Shown piece after piece: positions 7,955-16,637 of a DNA stretch of 64,000 nucleotides. The stretch's first letter is position 1; each line of letters begins with the position of its first letter. The stretch is taken from contig NZ_VKKZ01000010.1 of the NCBI RefSeq assembly GCF_008271745.1, forward strand, positions 248,001-312,000, written 5' to 3'. The stretch is from Rufibacter glacialis. GTDB lineage: Bacteria; Bacteroidota; Bacteroidia; Cytophagales; Hymenobacteraceae. Position numbers and translations under genes: made by a program. The notes below the pieces were generated by a model that saw only the letters and a list, made by a program, of their open reading frames with translations, searched no databases and was not told the origin of the DNA.

Positions 7955-8370
7955 CGAAGGCCGCCTGTTAAGGAACCACCTGGATAAGGAAAGCCCTTCT
8001 TCCAGAGAAATGAAAAGTACCCTTCCGCAAGCGCTTGTAAGAAAGTGCTTGCGGAAGGGTACTTTTCGTTTTCGCCCTTTTTTAAAAAATAAAGCCTTTA
8101 CGGCGGCCTAGAAAATTGGAGATGCAGTATGCTTCTACATGAGTGGTGTCTCGCCCATGAGAGGGTGTATTGACTAGTTTTCCAAGACTTGTTTTTATTC
8201 TGAGAAATAAAACAGAACCATTAAAAAACTGGTACGTTAATAAGAAGTTTTACCTTCTGACCCGTAGGAAATACCTGGTTTTTTTACCGTATTAATACTT
8301 GGTGACCTCAGAAAAGAGGCGTAATTTGGGCATTCTTCCTTAATAGACAGTATAGGAGGTTGTATAGGAC
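7955..8370. other. Intergenic gap of about 415 bp
   Basis: Holds the nadD terminator (8013-8066). From 8067 to 8350 it is AT-rich with no recognisable gene or RNA. An AGGAGG-type ribosome binding site (about 8354-8359) precedes the ATG at 8371. No convincing TAnnTTTG promoter was seen; TAATTTGG at 8321 is only a partial match. Confidence 0.5.
8013..8066 (+). terminator. Very long-stem terminator of the sigma-gmk-nadD operon
   Basis: Twenty perfect base pairs (8013-8032 with 8047-8066), extended by four more including one G-T pair, to a six-base loop. AAAA on the 5' arm and TTTT on the 3' arm give it a bidirectional look, and CGTTTTCG plus a later T-run follow. Confidence 0.88.
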
Positions 8371-8775
8371 ATGAGTGATCAACAGATATTTAATGACTCG
8401 TATATCTCCATTGTTTTCCATGAAGAAGGCCAGTATGTGCACGCCGATTGGATTGGGTTTCAGACCAAGCAGTCGGTCATGGACGGGTGTGAGCGGATCA
8501 TAGAAGCCATGCAGCATTTTGAGTGCTCCCGGGTGCTGAATGACAATACCCATGTAGAGGGAATCTGGTCTGCCGCTGCTGAGTGGGTAGGCTCTGATTG
8601 GTTTCCCAGACTACGGCAGGCAGGTATGTTGAAATTTGCCTGGGTTTATTCGCCCAGCATGTTCAGCCGCCTCTCCACAGACAAATCGCTGCGCTTCACC
8701 TATGACACCACCGGTATAGAGGTCTTTGAGAATTTGGAGGAGGCCAAGCAGTGGCTAGCCCCAGTCTCTGCGTAA
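8371..8775 (+). CDS. Small STAS/SpoIIAA-like protein of unknown function
   Basis: 134 residues, soluble, no signal peptide. The layout (strand ISIVFHEEGQYVHADWIGF, helix QSVMDGCERIIEAMQHF, then SRVLNDNTHVEG, EWVGSDWFPRLRQAGMLKFA, and a C-terminal FENLEEAKQWL) resembles the SpoIIAA-like/STAS-related family common in Cytophagales. Start ATG 8371 has a clear AGGAGG upstream. It stands alone between two terminators, so it is probably monocistronic. No catalytic residues can be named and no function should be assumed. Confidence 0.6.
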   Translation: MSDQQIFNDSYISIVFHEEGQYVHADWIGFQTKQSVMDGCERIIEAMQHFECSRVLNDNTHVEGIWSAAAEWVGSDWFPRLRQAGMLKFAWVYSPSMFSRLSTDKSLRFTYDTTGIEVFENLEEAKQWLAPVSA

Positions 8776-8819
8776 GAATCTGTTTCTTGAATAAACAAGC
8801 CTCTGCGGCTATCAATATA

Positions 8820-8861
8820 AAAGGAAAGGCCCCGTACTAGCTAGTGCGGGGCCTTTCCTTT
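8820..8861. terminator. Bidirectional terminator between the STAS-like gene and frr
   Basis: A 19-bp stem (8820-8838 with 8843-8861) around an AGCT loop, with A-run and T-run arms, placed between the ends of two convergent genes. Confidence 0.9.
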
Positions 8862-8902
8862 AAGGGCTGTTTTCTCAAAAACAACTAGAAAACAGAAAGG
8901 TC

Positions 8903-9466
8903 TTAGATGGTCATGATCTCGGCTTCCTTCTTAGCCAATAACTCATCCAGTTTTACAATATACGCGTCGGTCAGCTTCTGCACTTTGCCTTCCGCGTCTT
9001 TCACCGCATCTTCAGAGGTGCCTTCTTTCTGGAGCTTGCGCAGAGACTCGTTCACGTCTTTGCGGATGTTACGCACTCTGATCTTGCCGCTCTCGGTTTC
9101 GTTTTTGGCTTGTTTCACCAGATCCCGGCGACGTTCTTCCGTCAAGGCGGGGATATTCAGGCGTATGCCATCGGCTTCCATGTTAGGGGCCAGGCCCAGG
9201 TCGCTGTTCTTGATGGCTTTGCCAATCTCGGCCACCATGTTCTTCTCCCATGGCTTGATCATGAGGGTACGGGCGTCTGGCGTCATGACGTTAGCCACCT
9301 GGGAGATAGGGGTAGGAGTGCCGTAGTAGTCTACGCGCAGATCCTCTACCATGGAAGGGGAGGCTTTGCCGGCCCTGATCTTGGTCAATTCTACACTTGT
9401 GTGCTGCACCGATTTCTGCATAGATTCCTCGGCTTCGCTCAGATAAAAATTAATTTCTTCGGTCAT
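8903..9466 (-). CDS. frr: Ribosome recycling factor
   Basis: Splits post-termination ribosomes together with EF-G. 187 residues from ATG 9466 (MTEEINFYLSEAEESMQ); an in-frame extension to 9514 is not conserved-looking and would exceed the usual ~185 aa. Recognisable segments are ELTKIRAGKASPSMVEDL, VDYYGTPTPISQVANV, TLMIKPWEK and LTEERRRDLVKQAK. It lies 122 bp downstream of pyrH on the same strand, the widespread pyrH-frr pairing. Confidence 0.96.
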   Translation of the reverse strand: MTEEINFYLSEAEESMQKSVQHTSVELTKIRAGKASPSMVEDLRVDYYGTPTPISQVANVMTPDARTLMIKPWEKNMVAEIGKAIKNSDLGLAPNMEADGIRLNIPALTEERRRDLVKQAKNETESGKIRVRNIRKDVNESLRKLQKEGTSEDAVKDAEGKVQKLTDAYIVKLDELLAKKEAEIMTI

Positions 9467-9588
9467 TGGGGTTTTCTGATTTAGAAAGATGACTAAATGG
9501 TACCACCGTAGCAAACGCCAAAGGGCGGCACAAATTTCTCATTTTATTCTGTAAAATCCACTGCCCGGGAGCAATGGGTGCTTTTATA

Positions 9589-10296
9589 TTACATAGACAC
9601 CAGCGTGCCTACTCTTTCGCCTTTAATCAGCTTGGCCAGGTTGCCGCGGGTATTGATGTCAAACACCACAATAGGCAGGTTGTTCTCTTTGCAGAGGGTA
9701 AACGCAGTCATGTCCATTACGTTGAGGCCTTTCTCAAAAACCTCTTCAAACGTGATATCCGTGTACCGGGTGGCCGATGGGTCTTTCTCAGGGTCTGCCG
9801 TGTAAATGCCGTCAACGCGGGTGCCTTTCAACACCACGTCGGCCTCAATCTCAATGGCACGCAGACTGGCCGCCGAATCTGTGGTGAAATACGGGCTGCC
9901 TATGCCGGCCCCGAAGATCACTACGCGGCCTTTCTCCAGGTGACGCAGCGCCCGGCGGCGGATGTAAGGCTCGCACACCTGCTGGATGTTGATGCCAGAA
10001 AGCAGACGGGTGAAGACCCCGGCTTTCTCCAAGGCGCTCTGTAGGGCCATGCTGTTGATCACGGTGGCCAGCATGCCCATGTAGTCGCCCTGCACGCGGT
10101 CCAATCCTACAGACTCGGCCTGCACGCCCCTGAAAATGTTGCCTCCGCCAATCACTACGGCTACCTGGGCGCCCAGGTCAATGGCAGACTTGATTTCTTC
10201 GGCGTATTGCACCAGCATGTTGGTATCAATCCCATACTGCTGTTCGCCCATAAGGGACTCTCCGCTGAGTTTCAATAGAATTCTTTTGAATCGCAT
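9589..10296 (-). CDS. pyrH: UMP kinase
   Basis: Phosphorylates UMP to UDP; hexameric amino-acid-kinase fold. 235 residues. [13 protein letters not shown] forms the N-terminal nucleotide loop, [13 protein letters not shown] is the phosphate-binding glycine-rich segment, and [18 protein letters not shown] the uracil/ATP region. The ATG at 10296 matches the family N-terminus ([13 protein letters not shown]). First gene of the likely pyrH-frr unit. Confidence 0.97.
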   Translation of the reverse strand: MRFKRILLKLSGESLMGEQQYGIDTNMLVQYAEEIKSAIDLGAQVAVVIGGGNIFRGVQAESVGLDRVQGDYMGMLATVINSMALQSALEKAGVFTRLLSGINIQQVCEPYIRRRALRHLEKGRVVIFGAGIGSPYFTTDSAASLRAIEIEADVVLKGTRVDGIYTADPEKDPSATRYTDITFEEVFEKGLNVMDMTAFTLCKENNLPIVVFDINTRGNLAKLIKGERVGTLVSM

Positions 10297-10337
10297 GCTT
10301 ATTTAAATAGTAAAAGTTAAGGACAATGGTCTACACA

Positions 10338-10375
10338 CGTTTAGGGCCCGCTTTACAGAAAGCGGGCCCTAAACG
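10338..10375 (-). terminator. Hairpin downstream of the biotin carrier gene
   Basis: A perfect 17-bp stem (10338-10354 with 10359-10375) around an ACAG loop, located between the end of the biotinyl gene and the start of pyrH. No strong T-tract follows on the minus strand, so termination may be inefficient and could let some transcription continue into pyrH. Confidence 0.6.
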
Positions 10376-10383
10376 GAATTGTT

Positions 10384-10878
10384 TTAAAACACGATCAATA
10401 CTTGGTTCTTTTCTACGTTCTGTTTAACGTTGACCTTTACGGCAGAGACCACGCCATCGCCGGGAGACTTGATGATGTTCTCCATCTTCATGGCCTCCAG
10501 GATAAGGATAGGGTCGCCTTTTTTTACTTCCTGCCCGGGCGCCACTTTTATGTCCAGGATCAGGCCCGGCATGGGGGCTTTGATGTCGTTGATCTTCTGG
10601 GCAAGCGCCTGGCCCATGCCCAGGCTCTCCAGGAGCAGGTCCATGCGGTCCTGCACCTGCAAGGTGTGCACGGTGCCGTTGACCTTGATTCTGAGAGCTT
10701 TGGTCTCCGGGTCAGCCTCCAGCACTTCAGCGGTATAAGACCGGCCGTCTTTGAGAATGTGGAAGGAGGTAGGGCTCAGGGGCAGCAGATCCCAGGTAAA
10801 AGGAGTGCCGTTGAGAAGGATCTGGTTTTTCTCTTGGACTACTTGCCATGTGGTGGTGGCCGATTTTACCTGTAGCAT
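10384..10878 (-). CDS. Biotin/lipoyl-containing carrier protein (acyl-CoA or pyruvate carboxylase BCCP-like)
   Basis: 164 residues. The C-terminal biotinyl domain has APMPGLILDI and the biotinylation motif EAMKMEN, with Lys131 as the expected biotin site. The first ~95 residues form a beta-rich domain as in the biotin-carrying subunit of propionyl/methylmalonyl-CoA-type carboxylases. No carboxylase or carboxyltransferase gene is adjacent on this side, so the partner enzyme is not identified. The start ATG at 10878 is divergent from the M1 peptidase gene. Confidence 0.85.
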   Translation of the reverse strand: MLQVKSATTTWQVVQEKNQILLNGTPFTWDLLPLSPTSFHILKDGRSYTAEVLEADPETKALRIKVNGTVHTLQVQDRMDLLLESLGMGQALAQKINDIKAPMPGLILDIKVAPGQEVKKGDPILILEAMKMENIIKSPGDGVVSAVKVNVKQNVEKNQVLIVF

Positions 10879-10959
10879 GTGGACAGCGTTATAGACAGTA
10901 AGTACCGTATGTGTGAAATAAAATCACAACTTGAGTTCCCAAAGTTAATAAATCATTAC

Positions 10960-13491
10960 ATGAATCATATCGTTTCGCGTGGCTTCTTGTTCATTCTGTT
11001 GTGCGGCTCCACGGTGGGTTGTGCCGTGAAACAACCTGCAGCCCCCGCGGTGGCCGCCGCAGAAGTAGTTCCCGCGCCAGATACCACCGCCGTGGAGGTA
11101 GTTCCTGTCACCAGCAAAGGCTCTTACCAACCTGCCGCCGAGCGCCTGGTTGATTTGTTGCATACAAAATTAAACGTGCGGTTTGACTGGGCCAAGCAGC
11201 ACCTGCTCGGCGAAGCCACGCTCACCCTTACGCCTTATTTCTACCCGCAGAACCAAGTGGTGTTAGACGCCAAAGGGTTTGACGTGCACCAAGTCTCCTT
11301 ACGGAAAGGCAAACAGGACGTGCCTCTGACTTTTGACTATGACCAGCACAAGCTGACCCTGGAACTGGATAAAACCTATAGCCGCAAAGACACCCTCCAA
11401 CTCTTCATCTCTTACACGGCCAAGCCCAATGAACTGACGGTGAAGGGAAGCTCTGCCATTCAGGCCGACAAAGGCCTGTACTTTATCAACCCATTAGGCA
11501 AGGAGGAAGGGGTGCCTCAGCAAATCTGGACCCAAGGGGAGACGGAAGCCAGTTCGGCCTGGTTCCCTACCATTGACAAGCCCAACGAGCGCATGACGCA
11601 GGAACTCTACATTACCGTGGAAGACCGCTTCAAGACCCTTTCCAACGGCACGCTGGTTTCCTCCCAAAAAACCAAAAACGGGCTTAGAACAGACCACTGG
11701 CGCCTGAGTAAACCCCACGCGCCTTACCTGGCCATGATGGCTATTGGCGAATTCGCGGTGGTGAAAGACAAATGGCGGAATCTGGAAGTAAGCTATTGGG
11801 TGGAACCGGAATATGCCGCTACGGCTAAAGCCACTTTTGGCAGAACCCCCGCCATGCTGGAGTTCTTCTCCCAGAAACTGGGGGTGCCTTTTCCCTGGGA
11901 GAAATACGCGCAGGTAGTGGTGCGGGACTTTGTCTCAGGGGCCATGGAGAACACCACGGCCTCAACGTTTATGCAGGCTCTGCACCAGGACCGCCGCGAA
12001 CTGTTGGACAAGAACTGGGACCACATCATTGCCCATGAGCTCTTCCACCAGTGGTTCGGGGACTTGGTCACCACGGAGTCCTGGGCCAACCTGCCATTGA
12101 ACGAGTCTTTTGCCGATTACTCAGAGTACCTGTGGGCCGAACATAAGTATGGCCCAGACGAGGCGGCGCTGACTCACCAAACCGCCTTGCTGGAATACCT
12201 GGGCGAGGCTAAGACCAAGCAGGAACCGCTGATCAGGTACCATTACCTGGACAAAGAAGACATGTTTGACAGCCACTCCTATGCCAAAGGCGGCAGGGTG
12301 CTGCACATGCTGCGGCAGGAAGTGGGAGAGGAGGCCTTCTTTGCTTCTTTGAACCTGTACCTGACCAGGCATAAATACACCGCCGTAGAGATAGATGAGC
12401 TACGGATGGCGTTTGAAGACATCACCGGCCGCGATCTGCAGCCGTTTTTCAAGCAATGGTTCCTGACACCGGGGCACCCAGAGCTATTGGTGCGCCACCG
12501 CTTCCAGAACGATACCCTTACGGTACAGGTGACCCAAACCCAGGATACGGTCAGAACCACTGTCTATGACTTACCGCTGACCATTGCTATTCTGCAAGAG
12601 GGTACCTGGCAGGAAAAGGAAGTAAGAGTGACAAAGGCAGAGCAAACCTTTGCCTTCCCAGCCAGTAAGGCTCCGCAGACGGTCACGATTGATCCTAAGC
12701 AGACGATTCTGGCCCGCATCACCCATGAAAAGCCTCTGGAAGAGTGGGCCGCCCAGTTTCTGCAGGGTAATGGCTATGCCCTGAAGTCTACCGCGCTGGA
12801 GCAGTTGAGAGACACCACCTTTGCCCAGGTAGACCAGGTAATTCAGCAGGCAATCAAAGACCCTTTCTGGAAAATACGATCCACGGGGCTGGAGATGCTC
12901 GTGTCAACGCCGGCTATCCAGAAACCCGAGGTGCAGGCGCAGATCCAGCAGCTGGCTTTAACAGATCCTAACAGCACGGTAAGAGCTATTGGCATGTATG
13001 CCTTGAGTACCTTGAGCGGGTTACCGCCAGAGATTGTGGAGAAAGGATTACAGGATAGTTCTTACCAGGTGGTGAGCGCCGCCATCTTTGCCTGGAGCCG
13101 GGGCAGCCATGACCTGAACCGGTTGAAGCCTTTCCTGACGTATAAAAATCCAGATGTAGTCAATGCTCTGGCCGCGGCATTTACGGCGAACACAGAAGAT
13201 GAGCTTTACGGCTGGTATCTGAAAAACGCCCAGAAACTGCGGGGTGGAGACCTGTTTTACTTCCTCCAAAGCTTTGGTGCGTACCTTTTGAAAAAAAATA
13301 TTGACGACCAGGAGAGGGGGTGGCAGGCCTTGGTGCGGGTAGTGGAGCGGGAGACCCTGGATATAGCAAAACAGACAGCCTTTCAAATGCTTACGCTTAT
13401 GGCGGAGACAGATGACCGGCGGGAAACTCTGCAGAAACTGGTGGAAAAAGACCCTAAATTGGGGCAGTTAATGGGCCTTCAACAAAACTGA
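10960..13491 (+). CDS. M1 family zinc aminopeptidase, lipoprotein, with C-terminal HEAT-like region
   Basis: 843 residues from ATG 10960; the frame is open from GTG 10879 but the signal sequence begins only here. MNHIVSRGFLFILLCG plus STVGC gives a lipoprotein signal with the lipidated Cys at 21 (slightly non-canonical lipobox), so the enzyme is probably anchored in the cell envelope. Catalytic features are GAMEN (327-331), HELFH (359-363) and the third zinc ligand Glu382 in LNESFADY, with the exact HExxH-x18-E spacing. The last ~250 residues are alpha-helical repeats (HEAT-like), typical of the Bacteroidota M1 group. Likely removes N-terminal residues from peptides outside the cytoplasm. Confidence 0.92.
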   Translation: MNHIVSRGFLFILLCGSTVGCAVKQPAAPAVAAAEVVPAPDTTAVEVVPVTSKGSYQPAAERLVDLLHTKLNVRFDWAKQHLLGEATLTLTPYFYPQNQVVLDAKGFDVHQVSLRKGKQDVPLTFDYDQHKLTLELDKTYSRKDTLQLFISYTAKPNELTVKGSSAIQADKGLYFINPLGKEEGVPQQIWTQGETEASSAWFPTIDKPNERMTQELYITVEDRFKTLSNGTLVSSQKTKNGLRTDHWRLSKPHAPYLAMMAIGEFAVVKDKWRNLEVSYWVEPEYAATAKATFGRTPAMLEFFSQKLGVPFPWEKYAQVVVRDFVSGAMENTTASTFMQALHQDRRELLDKNWDHIIAHELFHQWFGDLVTTESWANLPLNESFADYSEYLWAEHKYGPDEAALTHQTALLEYLGEAKTKQEPLIRYHYLDKEDMFDSHSYAKGGRVLHMLRQEVGEEAFFASLNLYLTRHKYTAVEIDELRMAFEDITGRDLQPFFKQWFLTPGHPELLVRHRFQNDTLTVQVTQTQDTVRTTVYDLPLTIAILQEGTWQEKEVRVTKAEQTFAFPASKAPQTVTIDPKQTILARITHEKPLEEWAAQFLQGNGYALKSTALEQLRDTTFAQVDQVIQQAIKDPFWKIRSTGLEMLVSTPAIQKPEVQAQIQQLALTDPNSTVRAIGMYALSTLSGLPPEIVEKGLQDSSYQVVSAAIFAWSRGSHDLNRLKPFLTYKNPDVVNALAAAFTANTEDELYGWYLKNAQKLRGGDLFYFLQSFGAYLLKKNIDDQERGWQALVRVVERETLDIAKQTAFQMLTLMAETDDRRETLQKLVEKDPKLGQLMGLQQN

Positions 13492-13514
13492 TTGAAAAAA
13501 TATTTGCTGAAATA

Positions 13515-13545
13515 TTTGACCCAGAAGAAAAAGCCACTAATTTTG
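13515..13545 (+). promoter_or_regulatory. Promoter of the tRNA-Tyr/Gly/Thr-tuf transcript
   Basis: TTTG at 13515-13518 and TAATTTTG at 13538-13545 with 19 bp between them, a full Bacteroidota consensus, about 60 bp ahead of tRNA-Tyr. Confidence 0.75.
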
Positions 13546-13605
13546 CATCTCCTTAGAACGAAAACAGCAATTGAAGACGGGAAAAGGGTTCTTTGAAAAA
13601 GTATT

Positions 13606-13688
13606 GGGGAGATTCCAGAGTGGCCAAATGGGACGGACTGTAACTCCGTTAGCGTAAGCTTTCGAAGGTTCGAATCCTTCTCTCCCCA
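13606..13688 (+). tRNA. tRNA-Tyr (anticodon GTA)
   Basis: Acceptor arms GGGGAGA (13606-13612) and TCTCCCC (13681-13687) pair; the anticodon loop CTGTAAC gives GUA. A long class II variable arm and the GGTTCGAATCC T-arm are present. No encoded CCA. Confidence 0.97.
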
Positions 13689-13760
13689 CATTCCAATGCT
13701 CAGAAATTGAAACAAGGTTACAGGTTGTTTTGCAAGGTTTCTGAGAGTACCAGTAAACAA

Positions 13761-13833
13761 GCGGGAGTAGCTCAGCTGGTAGAGCGACAGCCTTCCAAGC
13801 TGTAGGTCGCGGGTTCGAACCTCGTCTCCCGCT
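13761..13833 (+). tRNA. tRNA-Gly (anticodon TCC)
   Basis: Acceptor GCGGGAG (13761-13767) pairs with CTCCCGC (13826-13832). The D-arm is AGCTCAGCTGGTAGAGC, the anticodon stem-loop CAGCCTTCCAAGCTG gives UCC, and the T-arm is GCGGGTTCGAACCTCGT. Confidence 0.97.
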
Positions 13834-13843
13834 CATTGAAGAT

Positions 13844-13871
13844 AAATGATGCAGCGCAAGCTGCATCATTT
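13844..13871 (+). other. 12-bp hairpin with GCAA tetraloop between tRNA-Gly and tRNA-Thr
   Basis: AAATGATGCAGC (13844-13855) pairs perfectly with GCTGCATCATTT (13860-13871) around a GCAA (GNRA) loop. It lies inside the tRNA cluster transcript, 10 nt after tRNA-Gly and 6 nt before tRNA-Thr. There is no T-tract for termination, so an RNase processing or stability role is more likely. Confidence 0.65.
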
Positions 13872-13877
13872 CATTAT

Positions 13878-13949
13878 GCCGACGTAGCTCAGGGGTAGAG
13901 TGCTTCCTTGGTAAGGAAGAGGTCGTGGGTTCAATTCCCATCGTTGGCT
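13878..13949 (+). tRNA. tRNA-Thr (anticodon GGT)
   Basis: Acceptor GCCGACG (13878-13884) pairs with CGTTGGC (13942-13948) with one G-T pair. The anticodon stem-loop CTTCCTTGGTAAGGAAG gives GGU, and the T-arm GTGGGTTCAATTCCCAT is intact. tuf begins 64 bp later. Confidence 0.96.
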
Positions 13950-14013
13950 CAAGCGGTATTATTATTTTTGTAAGCAATACACCGTTTCACCTAAGAACTA
14001 AATACTTTCTAAA

Positions 14014-15201
14014 ATGGCTAAAGAAAATTTTGATCGCTCCAAACCGCACGTAAACATCGGTACAATTGGGCACGTTGACCACGGCAAAACAACCTTGACT
14101 GCTGCTATTACTCAGGTTTTAGCGGGCAAAGGTCTAGCCGCAAAGAGAGATTTCTCTTCTATTGACAACGCTCCTGAAGAAAAAGAGCGTGGTATTACTA
14201 TTAACACGTCTCACGTTGAGTACGCAACTGAGAAACGTCACTACGCGCACGTTGACTGCCCTGGTCACGCTGACTACGTTAAAAACATGGTGACTGGTGC
14301 TGCCCAGATGGACGGCGCTATCTTGGTGGTTGCTGCTACTGACGGTCCTATGCCTCAGACGCGTGAGCACATCCTTTTGGCTCGTCAGGTAGGTGTTCCT
14401 GCCCTGGTTGTATTCATGAACAAAGTGGACATGGTAGACGATCCAGAATTGTTAGAGCTGGTTGAAATGGAGATCAGAGAGCTTCTTTCTTTCTACGATT
14501 TCGACGGTGATAACATTCCAGTTATCCAAGGTTCAGCTCTTGGTGGCTTGAACGGAGACGAGAAATGGGTGAAAACCATTGAAGAATTGATGGATGCAGT
14601 TGACTCTTACATTCCAATTCCTGCTCGTTTAACTGACCTTCCATTCTTGATGCCAGTTGAGGACGTGTTCTCGATCACTGGTCGTGGTACAGTAGCTACT
14701 GGCCGCATTGAGCGTGGTATCATCAACTCTGGTGAGCAAGTGGATATCTTGGGTATGGGTGCTGAAGGCTTGAAGTCTACAGTAACTGGTGTTGAGATGT
14801 TCCGTAAGATCCTTGACAGAGGTGAAGCTGGTGACAACGTAGGTCTGTTGCTGCGTGGTATTGAGAAAACTGATATCCGTCGTGGTATGGTTATCTGCAA
14901 GCCAGGTTCAGTAACTCCTCACTTGAAATTCAAAGCTGAAGTTTACGTTCTTTCTAAAGAAGAAGGTGGCCGTCACACTCCATTCTTCAACAACTACCGT
15001 CCACAGTTCTACTTGAGAACTACAGACGTAACTGGTGTGATCACTCTGCCAGAAGGTGTTGAAATGGTTATGCCTGGTGATAACATCACTATCACTGTTG
15101 ACTTGATCAACAAAGTAGCGATGGAAAAAGGTCTTCGTTTCGCTATCCGTGAGGGTGGTAGAACCGTAGGTGCCGGTCAGGTAACTGAGATCCTTGACTA
15201 A
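14014..15201 (+). CDS. tuf: Translation elongation factor Tu
   Basis: GTPase that delivers aminoacyl-tRNA to the ribosome. 395 residues. [20 protein letters not shown] opens the protein, with GHVDHGKT (G1), the switch segment [21 protein letters not shown] (G3) and NKVDMVDD (G4). Domains II/III end in [11 protein letters not shown]. Codon use is strongly biased, as expected for a very abundant protein. It is read from the upstream tRNA promoter and is not part of the str operon. Confidence 0.98.
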   Translation: MAKENFDRSKPHVNIGTIGHVDHGKTTLTAAITQVLAGKGLAAKRDFSSIDNAPEEKERGITINTSHVEYATEKRHYAHVDCPGHADYVKNMVTGAAQMDGAILVVAATDGPMPQTREHILLARQVGVPALVVFMNKVDMVDDPELLELVEMEIRELLSFYDFDGDNIPVIQGSALGGLNGDEKWVKTIEELMDAVDSYIPIPARLTDLPFLMPVEDVFSITGRGTVATGRIERGIINSGEQVDILGMGAEGLKSTVTGVEMFRKILDRGEAGDNVGLLLRGIEKTDIRRGMVICKPGSVTPHLKFKAEVYVLSKEEGGRHTPFFNNYRPQFYLRTTDVTGVITLPEGVEMVMPGDNITITVDLINKVAMEKGLRFAIREGGRTVGAGQVTEILD

Positions 15202-15216
15202 GTACTAAAATAACGG

Positions 15217-15256
15217 GTCCGCCTTGCTGAAAAAGTAGGGCGGACTTGTTTTTTTA
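15217..15256 (+). terminator. Terminator of tuf
   Basis: GTCCGCC (15217-15223) pairs with GGCGGAC (15239-15245), with a GT/AT extension toward the loop, followed by TTGTTTTTTT. The T-tract overlaps the -33 element of the next promoter. Confidence 0.8.
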
Positions 15257-15276
15257 AGAAAAGAATAATACATTTG
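15246..15276 (+). promoter_or_regulatory. Promoter of tRNA-Trp-secE-nusG-rplKAJL-rpoBC
   Basis: TTG at 15246-15248, a 20-bp spacer, then TACATTTG at 15269-15276, 33 bp before tRNA-Trp. The only full consensus promoter seen before the secE-rpoC genes. Confidence 0.72.
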
Positions 15277-15309
15277 CACTCCATTTGAATGAATGGCGTG
15301 CATTTTTTT

Positions 15310-15382
15310 ACGGGAGTAGCTCAATTGGTAGAGTAGTGGTCTCCAAAACCATTGGTTGTAGGTTCGAGTCCTACCTCCCGTG
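15310..15382 (+). tRNA. tRNA-Trp (anticodon CCA)
   Basis: Acceptor ACGGGAG (15310-15316) pairs with CTCCCGT (15375-15381). The anticodon loop CTCCAAA gives CCA, and the T-arm GTAGGTTCGAGTCCTAC is intact. secE starts 24 bp later in the same transcript. Confidence 0.97.
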
Positions 15383-15405
15383 CAAATAGAGTTAATAGCA
15401 TCAGA

Positions 15406-15597
15406 ATGGGAAAGCTGACAAAATTTTTCAATGACGCTGTAGAAGAGATGCAGCACAAGGTTACCTGGCCAAGCTACTCTGAACTTCAGAAGAGTTCAAT
15501 CTTGGTGCTAGTAGGGTCCGTTGTGTTTGCAGTCATTGTAGGTGCTATGGATTTTGTTTACGACTCCACCCTGGAATGGTTTTACAACCAGTTCTAA
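15406..15597 (+). CDS. secE: Preprotein translocase subunit SecE
   Basis: 63 residues, the short one-helix SecE form. MGKLTKFFNDAVEEMQHKV is the amphipathic cytoplasmic helix, VTWPSYSEL the conserved hinge, and SSILVLVGSVVFAVIVGAMD the transmembrane segment. An in-frame extension upstream to 15352 is tRNA sequence, so ATG 15406 is the start. Binds SecY to form the membrane channel. Confidence 0.95.
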   Translation: MGKLTKFFNDAVEEMQHKVTWPSYSELQKSSILVLVGSVVFAVIVGAMDFVYDSTLEWFYNQF

Positions 15598-15612
15598 TTT
15601 AAGCTGGAGAAA

Positions 15613-16170
15613 ATGGCAGATTTAAAATGGTATGTAGTACGGGCTGTTTCTGGTCAGGAGAAGAAAGCGAAATCTTATCTTGAGAACGAAGTTGCCCGTC
15701 ATAACCTGACGGAGATGGTGCCCCAGGTGCTGATTCCCTCAGAGAAAGTATATGAAATGCGGAACGGAAAGAAACGCGTGAGAGAGCGTAGTTTTTTTCC
15801 TGGTTATGTGTTAGTGTTCGCTGACATCTCTAACGGTGAAGTAGAGCATTTGATCACCAGTACGCCCGGCGTCATAGGGTTCTTAGGTTCCGGTAACGGA
15901 AGAGCCGATGAAAAGCCGGTTCCTTTGCGCATGTCAGAAGTTAACCGAATCTTAGGAAAGGTAGACGAAACAGACGAGCAGGTGGAAACTTTAGAGACGC
16001 CTTTTATTGTTGGCGAGACTGTGAAAGTAATGGATGGCCCATTCAACGGTTTCTCCGGTACGGTAGAAGAGGTGTTTGAAGAGCGCCGCAAATTGAACGT
16101 GATGGTGAAGATCTTTGGCCGTAACACGCCGGTAGAGCTGAACTACATGCAGGTAGAAAAAGAACAGTAG
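15613..16170 (+). CDS. nusG: Transcription termination/antitermination factor NusG
   Basis: 185 residues. The NGN domain begins KWYVVRAVSGQEKKAKSYLE and includes FFPGYVLV; the C-terminal KOW domain carries VKVMDGPFNGFSGTVEEV. Binds RNA polymerase, Rho and S10. Placed between secE and rplK, the conserved bacterial order. Confidence 0.97.
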   Translation: MADLKWYVVRAVSGQEKKAKSYLENEVARHNLTEMVPQVLIPSEKVYEMRNGKKRVRERSFFPGYVLVFADISNGEVEHLITSTPGVIGFLGSGNGRADEKPVPLRMSEVNRILGKVDETDEQVETLETPFIVGETVKVMDGPFNGFSGTVEEVFEERRKLNVMVKIFGRNTPVELNYMQVEKEQ

Positions 16171-16182
16171 TAATAAATAATA

Positions 16183-16626
16183 ATGGCAAAAGAAATAAAA
16201 GGTTATCTGAAACTTCAGGTAAAGGGAGGCGCCGCGAATCCAGCACCGCCGATTGGACCTGCACTTGGATCTAAAGGTCTTAACATCATGGAGTTCTGCA
16301 AGCAGTTCAACGCTAGAACCCAAGACAAGGCCGGCCAAGTATGCCCAGTTTTGATTACAATGTACACAGACAAGTCGTTTGACTTCGTAATTAAGACTCC
16401 TCCCGCTCCAGTATTGTTGATGGATGCTGCGAAAATCAAAGCCGGATCAAAAGAGCCTAACCGTAACAAAGTTGGTTCTGTGACCTGGGAACAGATTCGC
16501 GAAATTGCAGAAATCAAAATGCCTGACCTGAATGCATTTAAAGTTGAGGCGGCAATGAAATTGGTAGCTGGTACCGCGCGTAGCATGGGTATCACAGTAA
16601 AAGGAACTGCTCCTTGGAGTGAGTAA
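16183..16626 (+). CDS. rplK: 50S ribosomal protein L11
   Basis: 147 residues. The N-terminal domain has [20 protein letters not shown], the proline-rich face near the thiostrepton site; the C-terminal RNA-binding domain follows and ends [18 protein letters not shown]. Sits at the GTPase-associated centre of 23S rRNA. 12 bp after nusG and 11 bp before rplA. Confidence 0.97.
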   Translation: MAKEIKGYLKLQVKGGAANPAPPIGPALGSKGLNIMEFCKQFNARTQDKAGQVCPVLITMYTDKSFDFVIKTPPAPVLLMDAAKIKAGSKEPNRNKVGSVTWEQIREIAEIKMPDLNAFKVEAAMKLVAGTARSMGITVKGTAPWSE

Positions 16627-16637
16627 TTAAAAAGCAA

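Noticed and set aside
10879-10959. GTG start for the M1 peptidase
   Set aside because: Would place 27 non-signal residues ahead of a clear lipoprotein signal peptide beginning at ATG 10960.
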